Shown one piece after another: positions 51,746 through 59,276 of a stretch of DNA of 64,000 nt. Origin of the DNA: Bacteroidota bacterium (GTDB lineage Bacteria > Bacteroidota > Bacteroidia > B-17B0 > Aurantibacillaceae); the NCBI GenBank assembly GCA_018267825.1, contig JAFDXR010000019.1, positions 28,630-92,629 on the forward strand. The letters run 5' to 3'. Within the stretch, counting starts at the first letter, position 1. The number at the start of each line of letters is the position of its first letter. The position numbers and the translations under genes are program-made. The notes under the pieces were generated by a model that made no database searches, was not told where the DNA came from, and saw nothing but the letters and a program-made list of their open reading frames with translations.

Positions 51746-54700
51746 ATGATTTATTATTTTTTAAACCGGCAAAGTATAAAACCGACAGCTGTTTTATTAC
51801 TTCTCTTCATAATTTCCTTTACAGCATCAGGGCAGACCAAACTTCAGACGGTGAACTGGAATGACACTACGTACTATGTTTACCCGTTCAGAGTCCCTGA
51901 ACACACCAAGGACGTTCCTCTCTGTGCTCTGAAACTTCCGGATGGCAAATACATTGCCTACAGGCCCTACGAGTTTAAATATTACAGGCATAAGCCCAAA
52001 AAACTCATCGTTAAAGATACAAATCTTGTATCGGTGGTTTTTCATATTACCAGCAACATGCCCGACGGAGATGCTTTTTTCTATGCTTCAAAAAAAATAA
52101 GGCCGGGAGACAGAGCCCGAAAGCTCGCCAAATGGAATACTCATGGTGAGTACAGAAACGGAGAACGAAACGGCGTTTGGATCAAACGCTTGCAACGCGA
52201 CGAGATTATAACGCATTATAGGAACGGGTTTAAAGATGGAACCTTAACTTCAAAAAATCACCGTGGTTATGTAGAAGAAGGAACTTATGCAGAAGGCAAA
52301 GAAAAAGGCCGGTTTATCGATTATAATTTCCATGGTAAAATATCCAGAATCACCTGCTACAATGAAAAATCCGACACGGTCATGGCATTCCGAAAAGGTC
52401 GGTTACGCGTGTATTACGATATTGAGAAAAACAAGAAAAGACAAAAACAGGATATCTGGTATACATTATTCAACCAGAGATCTACTGAAGACAGCTATGA
52501 TTACAGCTATCTTTTGATACCATACACTGATTACTCTTTTCTGAAAACATATGACAAGAAAGGAAGGCTCATGACAGATATCCGTTTCAAAAACGATTCT
52601 ACCTATCAGTTCGACACTATTATTTGCGGTGGTTATAAGCATTATGTCACAGTTCTTCCCCCGGACTCGCCGTCAGACACAAATCATATATACGTTTTTG
52701 CCAGAGCCAGTCTAGTACCCGAACCAAATGAATCACCCATTAAAACCTTCCAATTCTACAGACATAATAAACTCTTCAAATCTATAGACGTATTCCGATA
52801 CGGAAAAGATCCGAATCAATTAGATACGATGATCCATATGCAATACGGCATCGACACTCTTAAAAACCCATTTGTTCCGCAACTCTATTATGCATCGTTC
52901 TACAAAGGGGATATTCGCAAACAGAGTTTTAAAATACCTGCATTCGATTATTCCTACGACATTTGGTCGGATCGTTCTTTTCAGCAGGGTATCCCACAGG
53001 GTATTGATACGGTCCTGGGGATCATGCATATGAGAGATTCCATAAAAAGTCGTGATGCCGAAATTTATTTGGATTCAAAAATCAGTAAACCTAAAAACAG
53101 AATAGCCCTACCCTGTTTTTCAGTACCCGGCTTCTATCCCATTGCCATTTATAAAGAAACAAGACTGTTGAGTGATCCCAGCATGCATAACCGTTACCCT
53201 CTGCACTTGAACCGAACCTGGAAAGGAGATTGCACCAGTAATCCTGAATTATTTTATTATAAAGGCCAACCCTATTCAGGCAAGGTGGATTACAGTGAAG
53301 CCTATCGCACGCGTAAAAAAAAGGATGTGATCCGCCTGTTTAACTACCAGTACAATCTCAGCCTGTATGTACAGGCTCGTGGTTGCTATAAGCAGGGCTT
53401 GAGGGATGGCAGGTGGGAGTTCAGTGGCACAGAAAAAAGGCTCAACACGAAACGCAACTGGCTGATTTTATTTCAAAAGAAAAAAAGAATAGAAGATTAT
53501 TATTGTATCGGCTATGATAAAGGCTATAAAAACGGCCCTTTCGATTATTACACTTCGGAAACCGAACGATTCTGGGACAATCGTCATAAAAGAAAGACAG
53601 TCACCCATAAATTCAGAAAATTTCATGCACAGCTTGTAAACGATTCTCTGGAAGGTGAGGTCATTGAATATAATTTCAAGGGATTACCCAGGATTAAGGC
53701 AAATTATCACCATGGTATGCTCGATGGCCCATACAAACAATTTGAAGATTCGATACTCATCGTATCGGCCGGTTTCAGAAATGACAAATTGCACGGAGAC
53801 TTTATCGGCTACAACCAAAACTGGCTTCACACCGTCGCACTCAAAATACCATTCAACGATGGCATGGTTCATGGCCTTATGGAATTCTTTAGCGGTGATA
53901 CCAAATGGCTGGAAATAAAGGCCGACAGCAATATGCTACGTTACAAAAAACTTTTCTATACCAATGGGGTTTTAAAAGAGCATTTTATTCTGGAGCCCGA
54001 AAGCAATTACCAGATGACTAACAGAGTGAGTACCTCCGACAATTTCTTTGAGTATGCAAACCTGCCTGATAAACGAAAAAACTACAGAAAACTTGTGGAT
54101 CACGACTTTGACTCAAATGATTATCCAGAAGATAAAGAATACCTTGAAGCCAAAATACTGGAATTAAAAAACGACAATGAATTAAATGCCAGCTACAAAA
54201 GCTATTTCGACAATGGCAATATTTATAGCGAAGGTGCCATCCGAAAGTTCAAGCCATCAGGCAAATGGCATTTCTATAATGTGAACGGAACACTCATCAA
54301 TGAGATTACCTTCAAAGACAGCCTTCTGCATATTAAGGGCGACACAAACACCATACACTCCATCGGAATATTAACCGGATATTACGCCAATGGAAAGCCA
54401 CGATGCAAATCGCTTGTCACAGCGATTGATGTCAGCTATGACTGTAACAGTAAAACCGACAAAAGTGCTTTTGAAACAATTCTGATAGATAATTACGACT
54501 ACTATGACGGCAGTAGCTGTCGCAACGGAAATGGCTACATGAAAGAGTATAATGAAAATGGCTTACTCATAGCCAGCGGGGAAATGAGTAACTACGCCAA
54601 AACGGGTTTATGGAAATACTATGATCCTAACCAGAAACTGCATGCCATAGGGCATTATAAAAATAACCAGAAAGAGGGTGTATGGTATGAAGGAGATCTG

Positions 54701-54865
54701 GAGGGAATCAACTATGAAGATGCGGCCTGCTTTGACCTTAATAATCCGGGGAGTCTGAAAAAAATGCTGAAACAGCAGAAAATCCTTCAGATATCAACGC
54801 AGGTTTATAAGCAGGGAAATATGGTGAATTCAGATGATAGCGAAATCAACATGAACCGCGACTAA
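51746..54865 (+). CDS. Secreted giant MORN-variant (YwqK-like) protein, copy 3
   Basis: 1039 residues. Signal peptide ending FTASGQ, then TTYYVYPFRVPEHTKDVPLCALKL. MORN-like units: EYRNGERNGVWIKR, YRNGFKDGTL, CYKQGLRDGRWEF, NYHHGMLDGPYKQF. The C-terminal block (SYDCNSKTDKSAFETILID, GLWKYYDPNQKL, GVWYEGDLEGINYEDAACFD) matches copies 1 and 2. It is 41 bp after copy 2 and is slightly richer in A+T than copies 1 and 2. The stop overlaps the convergent ABC-F gene by 4 bp. Function unknown. Confidence 0.85.
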   Translation: MIYYFLNRQSIKPTAVLLLLFIISFTASGQTKLQTVNWNDTTYYVYPFRVPEHTKDVPLCALKLPDGKYIAYRPYEFKYYRHKPKKLIVKDTNLVSVVFHITSNMPDGDAFFYASKKIRPGDRARKLAKWNTHGEYRNGERNGVWIKRLQRDEIITHYRNGFKDGTLTSKNHRGYVEEGTYAEGKEKGRFIDYNFHGKISRITCYNEKSDTVMAFRKGRLRVYYDIEKNKKRQKQDIWYTLFNQRSTEDSYDYSYLLIPYTDYSFLKTYDKKGRLMTDIRFKNDSTYQFDTIICGGYKHYVTVLPPDSPSDTNHIYVFARASLVPEPNESPIKTFQFYRHNKLFKSIDVFRYGKDPNQLDTMIHMQYGIDTLKNPFVPQLYYASFYKGDIRKQSFKIPAFDYSYDIWSDRSFQQGIPQGIDTVLGIMHMRDSIKSRDAEIYLDSKISKPKNRIALPCFSVPGFYPIAIYKETRLLSDPSMHNRYPLHLNRTWKGDCTSNPELFYYKGQPYSGKVDYSEAYRTRKKKDVIRLFNYQYNLSLYVQARGCYKQGLRDGRWEFSGTEKRLNTKRNWLILFQKKKRIEDYYCIGYDKGYKNGPFDYYTSETERFWDNRHKRKTVTHKFRKFHAQLVNDSLEGEVIEYNFKGLPRIKANYHHGMLDGPYKQFEDSILIVSAGFRNDKLHGDFIGYNQNWLHTVALKIPFNDGMVHGLMEFFSGDTKWLEIKADSNMLRYKKLFYTNGVLKEHFILEPESNYQMTNRVSTSDNFFEYANLPDKRKNYRKLVDHDFDSNDYPEDKEYLEAKILELKNDNELNASYKSYFDNGNIYSEGAIRKFKPSGKWHFYNVNGTLINEITFKDSLLHIKGDTNTIHSIGILTGYYANGKPRCKSLVTAIDVSYDCNSKTDKSAFETILIDNYDYYDGSSCRNGNGYMKEYNENGLLIASGEMSNYAKTGLWKYYDPNQKLHAIGHYKNNQKEGVWYEGDLEGINYEDAACFDLNNPGSLKKMLKQQKILQISTQVYKQGNMVNSDDSEINMNRD

Positions 54866-56775
54866 GCCAGCCTGGCGCTCAGACTTTCCCACTTTTCCAT
54901 TTCGGTTTCAAGCTCTTTTTTGAGCTTGTTGTACCCGTTAAAGAAATTGGGATCTTTGGTCAGTTCTTCGTAAGAAGCCGGAACAGCCAGTTTATCGTCC
55001 AGGGTTTTAATTTCAAGTTCCAGGCGCTCTATTTCCTGCTCCGATTTTTTAATCTGGTTACGGATCTGCTTCTGTTCCTGTTCATTTTCATCGGTTACAG
55101 GTTTCTTCTTCTCCACAACCGGCTGGGCTTTCACACCACTTTTATCCAGGTCAAGTTCATTGAGACGTTCCACTTTACGAATCTCCATAAACTCGGTAAT
55201 ATCACAAAGATGTTCTTTCAGATGACCATCGCGGAACTCAAACAAGCGGTGGCACATGCCTTTCATAAAATCACGATCATGACTAACCATCACGACAGTT
55301 CCTTCATAATCGATCAGGGCTTTTTTCAGAATATCTTTCGAACGGATATCAAGGTGGTTTGTAGGCTCATCGAGCAGCAACAGGTTATATGGCTCCAGCA
55401 ATAATTTACAAAGGGCCAGGCGTCCACGTTCTCCACCACTCAACACCTTTACTTTTTTATCAATATCATCGCCGCCGAACAGGAAAGCACCTAAAAGATT
55501 CCGTACCTGTTTGCGAACATCGCCAACCGCCAGTTCATCAATGGTTTCGAACACGGTTTTATCCAGGTCCAGTTTCTCTTCCTGGTCCTGTTCAAAATAG
55601 CCCATCAATACACTATGCCCCAGCTGAACAGTGCCATCAAACTGAATCTTTTTGGCAATCATTTTCATCATGGTTGATTTTCCCTCGCCGTTACGGCCAA
55701 CAAAACCAATCTTCTCGCCTTTGGTAATAATAAAATTAGCATCCGAAAAAATCTGTTTTTCGCCATATTTTTTTCCGGCATGTTCGGCAGTGATCACAAT
55801 TTTACCGCTATGAGCCGGTGGCGGAAATTTGAAACGCATAGCTGCATTATCGTCTTCATCCACCTCCACACGCTCCATACGATCCAGTTTTTTGATCAGC
55901 GACTGGGCAAACGATGCTTTATTGGCCTTCGCGCGGTATTTATCAATAAGTGCTTCCGTCTGATCAATGATCTTCTGCTGGTTCTTGGCGGCATTTTCCT
56001 GTTGTTCTTTACGCTCCTTGCGCAATACGAGGTAATGCGAGTAATTGGTTTTATAGTCGTAGATTTTCTGATTCGAAATCTCGATGGTACGCGTTGTTAC
56101 ATTATCCAGGAAGGTTTTATCGTGGCTGATCAGCACAACGGCACCTGCAAAAATTTCCATGAATTCTTCCAGCCATTGGATCGCTTCAATATCCAGGTGG
56201 TTGGTAGGCTCATCGAGCAGCAATACATCCGGTTTCTGCAACAGAAGTTTCGCCAGTTCAATGCGCATTCTCCAGCCACCACTGAAATCGGAGGTCTGGC
56301 GGTTAAAGTCCCGGCGTTCGAAACCAAGACCACGCAGTACCTTTTCCATCTCTTCTTCCTTATTCCCGATACCAACAATATCGAGGCGGGTATTGATGTC
56401 GGTAAGGTCTTCGATGAGTTTCATATACCCATCGCTCTCGTAATCGGTACGGGTTTCGAGCTGATGATTAATATCGTCGAGTTTTTTCTGAAGCAACAGG
56501 ATCTCTTCAAAAGCAGTTTCGGTTTCCTCCAGTACCGTGCGGCCATGCTGATGCACCATATCCTGTGGCAGATATCCGATTTTGCATTCCCGCGGGCGGG
56601 ATACTTCTCCCTTGGTGGGATTCTGATGCCCGGCCAGGAGCTTGAGCATGGTACTTTTACCGGCACCATTTTTACCTGCCAGACCAATCCTGTCTTTGGG
56701 ATTGATCAGAAAAGATACGTTATCAAATAAACTAAAGCCACCAAAAGAAACCGTGACACCATTAACCGAAACCAT
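54862..56775 (-). CDS. ABC-F family ATPase
   Basis: 637 residues with two ABC domains and no transmembrane helices. Domain 1: Walker A GKNGAGKST (34-42), signature FSGGWRMRIELAKLLL, Walker B LLLDEPTNHLD. The interdomain linker (about 240-310) is a charged coiled coil. Domain 2: GRNGEGKST near 362, LSGGERGRLALCKLLL, LLLDEPTNHLD. A C-terminal coiled coil (555-637) resembles that of Uup. ABC-F proteins act on the ribosome (relief of stalling, antibiotic protection or assembly). The exact subfamily is uncertain. Confidence 0.95.
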   Translation of the reverse strand: MVSVNGVTVSFGGFSLFDNVSFLINPKDRIGLAGKNGAGKSTMLKLLAGHQNPTKGEVSRPRECKIGYLPQDMVHQHGRTVLEETETAFEEILLLQKKLDDINHQLETRTDYESDGYMKLIEDLTDINTRLDIVGIGNKEEEMEKVLRGLGFERRDFNRQTSDFSGGWRMRIELAKLLLQKPDVLLLDEPTNHLDIEAIQWLEEFMEIFAGAVVLISHDKTFLDNVTTRTIEISNQKIYDYKTNYSHYLVLRKERKEQQENAAKNQQKIIDQTEALIDKYRAKANKASFAQSLIKKLDRMERVEVDEDDNAAMRFKFPPPAHSGKIVITAEHAGKKYGEKQIFSDANFIITKGEKIGFVGRNGEGKSTMMKMIAKKIQFDGTVQLGHSVLMGYFEQDQEEKLDLDKTVFETIDELAVGDVRKQVRNLLGAFLFGGDDIDKKVKVLSGGERGRLALCKLLLEPYNLLLLDEPTNHLDIRSKDILKKALIDYEGTVVMVSHDRDFMKGMCHRLFEFRDGHLKEHLCDITEFMEIRKVERLNELDLDKSGVKAQPVVEKKKPVTDENEQEQKQIRNQIKKSEQEIERLELEIKTLDDKLAVPASYEELTKDPNFFNGYNKLKKELETEMEKWESLSARLA

Positions 56776-56795
56776 TGTCTGAATTTTTAAGGTGG

Positions 56796-56811
56796 CAAAG
56801 ATACAAAAATA
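56796..56811 (-). promoter_or_regulatory. ABC-F gene promoter: tandem -7-like elements
   Basis: Minus strand TATTTTTG (56811-56804) followed directly by TATCTTTG (56803-56796). Either fits TAnnTTTG; the second gives a leader of about 15 nt. Confidence 0.5.
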
Positions 56812-56856
56812 AAGTGATTTTCCGTGCTAAGTTTCATTCGATAAGGCGCTTAGCGC

Positions 56857-56886
56857 TTGATTCGCGTTAAAAAATCATTAACTTAG
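56857..56886 (+). promoter_or_regulatory. Promoter-like element of the short MORN gene
   Basis: TTG (56857-56859), 19-nt spacer, TAACTTAG (56879-56886), one mismatch to TAnnTTTG. It sits beside a GGCGCTTAGCGCTT inverted repeat. Confidence 0.35.
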
Positions 56887-56904
56887 AATAAGCTCCTGTT
56901 GCCA

Positions 56905-57555
56905 ATGAAATTCTTCCTTTGCATAGCCCTGATTCTGGCCACATACACCCTGGCAGCCCAGAAAGGCCAAGACATTAACCATACCGATTCGCTGGGAAAC
57001 AAACAGGGCAAGTGGATCGTATATGGAAAAGATTTGAAATACAGTAGTTACTGTAAGCCTTCTCAAATAGTGGAAGAAGGGCATTACGAGAACAATCACA
57101 AAACCGGTTTGTGGAAAGAGTATTACTGCAGTGGCGCTATCAAAAACCAGCTGATGTTTGTGAATGGCAAAGTGGACGGTCCGGCCGTGATGTATCATGA
57201 AAACGGAAGAAAATCGGAGGAAGGTACCTGGAAGAACAACCGCTGGATTGGCCATTATATACAGTATAACGACAAAGGCGATACCCTACTGCAACTCAAT
57301 TTCCTGCCGGATGGCAAGCGCTATGGGCCTTCTACACATTGCGACTTTGACGTCGTGGGGAAAGTAGATACAATTAACGGTTACCGCACGTTTTACAATG
57401 CTCACAAACAAATTACAAAAGAGGGCAAATTTGTAAATGGAAAACTACACGAAGGTAAAGCTTATTTCTACAATGAGCATAGGATATTGGAACGCATCGC
57501 TATCTACAAAGATGGAAAATACGTGGGTGATATCCCGAAGGACCCTGAAAAATAA
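56905..57555 (+). CDS. Short secreted MORN-variant (YwqK-like) protein
   Basis: 216 residues from the ATG at 56905. Signal peptide ending YTLAAQ. Four to five MORN_2-type units fill the mature part: GHYENNHKTGLWKEYYCSG, FVNGKVDGPAVMYHENGRK, GTWKNNRWIGHYIQYNDKG, GKFVNGKLHEGKAYFYNE. YwqK-type repeats are named from a Bacillus protein annotated as an antitoxin, but secretion makes that role unlikely here. It is about 200 residues against 1000 in the nearby trio, from which it is separated by the ABC-F gene, and may be a compact relative of their repeat domain. Confidence 0.8.
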   Translation: MKFFLCIALILATYTLAAQKGQDINHTDSLGNKQGKWIVYGKDLKYSSYCKPSQIVEEGHYENNHKTGLWKEYYCSGAIKNQLMFVNGKVDGPAVMYHENGRKSEEGTWKNNRWIGHYIQYNDKGDTLLQLNFLPDGKRYGPSTHCDFDVVGKVDTINGYRTFYNAHKQITKEGKFVNGKLHEGKAYFYNEHRILERIAIYKDGKYVGDIPKDPEK

Positions 57556-57578
57556 AGAGCGGGGTAACCCGCTCTTTA
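57553..57578. terminator. Bidirectional intrinsic terminator
   Basis: TAAAGAGCGGG, GTAA loop, CCCGCTCTTTA, between two convergent genes. A/T-rich flanks on both sides allow it to serve both. Confidence 0.88.
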
Positions 57579-57580
57579 TT

Positions 57581-59152
57581 TTATTTGATCTCCAGCTTAA
57601 AAACCATCGAGTGCTTCCGGTCTTCACGTAAACGGTCCACGATCAGGTTATCGCCGATCGATTCAAAATACTGGGGCCTGAGTCTCACCTTCTCCTCTTT
57701 GGTATCGAAGATAGATTTTTTTGTCATCTTACCGCCTGCATCTATTTTAACACAGGTCAGATACCCCCCCATACCACTGGAGTGCGAGGCCGGCCGTTGA
57801 TCAAGCGGTAGATTAATATTTTTGATATTATCGAGATAAAAGAAGTAATACTCATCCCTCAGTTTATGAAAATGGAAAGACAGATCGGCTGTTCCTTTAC
57901 CCACCTGGCTTTTCGGGATTTTACAGCACCACTGGGTTTTACCATCCTTATCGGCTTTCAGCACAATGATATCGTTATAGTAATACGTTGTAGTGGTATG
58001 CCATGTTTTGCCATCATAATATGAAGTCGTCACCGAATAATATTCTTCCCCGATAATAACCATACTTCCATCCGGATTGAACTCAACATGACGCAACTCC
58101 AGGTTTGCAGCTTCCAGGTTATCGTCCTTGTCTTTCTTTTCCATCTTACGCTGCTGGCGCTCGGTTTCATAAGCTTTCAGTACTTCTGTGGGGAACTCGC
58201 AATAGGTTGTATTCAGATTCTTAACGGCATTCTTTTCATCAAACTCAAGCTTGATGATATAAGCCCCATCCTCTGTGACACCTGATTCTTTATTGGAATA
58301 ATAGCCTGTAATAACAAGGTCGTGGTGAAGATCTTCGGATAACATCACAGAACGTGTATACTTATTCTTCAGATCAATTTTAATTGACTGCAGAGTATTG
58401 TTTTGTTGGTTCACGCGAACCAGTTCATAACGATACGCCCTTCTATTCTCGCGGCTTTTCTCTCCATCCAGCGAATTATTCAGTTTAACCTGTGTAAGCA
58501 TATAAATATTCCCCCTGGAGTCTACTTCATAATCCAGGTTATCCATTTCCGCTTCGGTATATGGCATTTCAATTTCATGGGTATAAATCCTGCGCATCTG
58601 GTGGTCAAACAGGTTGAAGCCAATAATGTCTTTATTCAATTTATCATTGCGTTCCTTTGGTTTAACCCTGTATGTTACCAGCATCATGGTACTGTCTGTG
58701 GAGTAGTTGAAACTGTACTTACCATAACCCATTACACTGGCGAGCTTGTCTGTTTCAACAAGTTTAACGGGAGTCTGTCCGAATTTGAATGTGCTCTTAT
58801 TGAACGGCAGGGCAAACAGACGCTCTGTTTGCTCGCCCCTGTCCCAGGTAGAATAAAACCAGAAGTAATCATTTTTCACACTGAAGAACCCTTCGTTTCC
58901 GAAATGCTTGCTATCGTCGGGAAGTGTAACAGTTTCCTCTTTTTTTACAGTATTAAATTTATCGTCATATATCTGGAAGATCATATCATCTCCCTTGCGG
59001 TAATACCCTTCCACAAATTTATTGTCGAACTTATAGAAGCCCATATCCACGTGTTTTTTGACCGTTTCAAACTCTTCGCTGAAACTGTATTTGATATTCT
59101 GCGACACCAGAATATGGCTCATAAGCAGACTTAAACAGATAATTTTTTTCAT
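57581..59152 (-). CDS. Secreted propeller-like protein of unknown function
   Basis: 523 residues from the ATG at 59152 (the longer frame starts with TTG). Signal peptide ending HILVSQ. The mature protein alternates short beta strands with polar turns and has repeated segments of the form 'V-N-x-x-D-x-x-G-N-I-Y' (YEVDSRGNIYML, FNPDGSMVIIGEEY), suggesting a beta propeller. A Lys/Glu-rich stretch (QQRKMEKKDKDDN) lies near residue 330. No T9SS sorting domain and no cysteine motif. I do not recognise a family with certainty; it resembles large secreted hypothetical proteins of Bacteroidota. Confidence 0.7.
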   Translation of the reverse strand: MKKIICLSLLMSHILVSQNIKYSFSEEFETVKKHVDMGFYKFDNKFVEGYYRKGDDMIFQIYDDKFNTVKKEETVTLPDDSKHFGNEGFFSVKNDYFWFYSTWDRGEQTERLFALPFNKSTFKFGQTPVKLVETDKLASVMGYGKYSFNYSTDSTMMLVTYRVKPKERNDKLNKDIIGFNLFDHQMRRIYTHEIEMPYTEAEMDNLDYEVDSRGNIYMLTQVKLNNSLDGEKSRENRRAYRYELVRVNQQNNTLQSIKIDLKNKYTRSVMLSEDLHHDLVITGYYSNKESGVTEDGAYIIKLEFDEKNAVKNLNTTYCEFPTEVLKAYETERQQRKMEKKDKDDNLEAANLELRHVEFNPDGSMVIIGEEYYSVTTSYYDGKTWHTTTTYYYNDIIVLKADKDGKTQWCCKIPKSQVGKGTADLSFHFHKLRDEYYFFYLDNIKNINLPLDQRPASHSSGMGGYLTCVKIDAGGKMTKKSIFDTKEEKVRLRPQYFESIGDNLIVDRLREDRKHSMVFKLEIK

Positions 59153-59171
59153 GCAGTGATTTCTTAAGTCG

Positions 59172-59179
59172 CAAAAATA
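59172..59179 (-). promoter_or_regulatory. -7 element of the 57581-59152 gene
   Basis: TATTTTTG on the minus strand, 19 nt before the ATG at 59152; no -33 TTG at normal spacing. Confidence 0.4.
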
Positions 59180-59189
59180 AATAAAAACC

Positions 59190-59218
59190 AAATGGCTTTC
59201 TATCCGTTAAAGCCATTT
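59190..59218 (-). terminator. Second topA terminator candidate
   Basis: Perfect 10-bp stem AAATGGCTTT/AAAGCCATTT, 9-nt loop; on the minus strand a T-rich GGTTTTTATT follows. Confidence 0.55.
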
Positions 59219-59230
59219 TCTGCACACAAA

Positions 59231-59259
59231 AAAACCCGGCTCTGAATGAACCGGGTTTT
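59231..59259 (-). terminator. topA intrinsic terminator
   Basis: AAAACCCGG, 11-nt loop, CCGGGTTTT, followed on the minus strand by eight Ts, 17 bp past the topA stop. Confidence 0.88.
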
Positions 59260-59276
59260 CCGAAATTGACTGAATT

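Noticed and set aside
55780..56730. Plus-strand 316-codon frame opposite the ABC-F gene
   Set aside because: It is antisense to unmistakable Walker and signature motifs; long antisense frames are common opposite such genes.
56905..57555. Reading the MORN-variant protein as a YwqK antitoxin of a toxin-antitoxin pair
   Set aside because: It has a signal peptide and no small toxin gene beside it, so the database-style antitoxin label is not supported.
58403..59134. Plus-strand 243-codon frame opposite the 57581-59152 gene
   Set aside because: It is antisense to a gene with a signal peptide, promoter and terminator; no start context or domain supports it.
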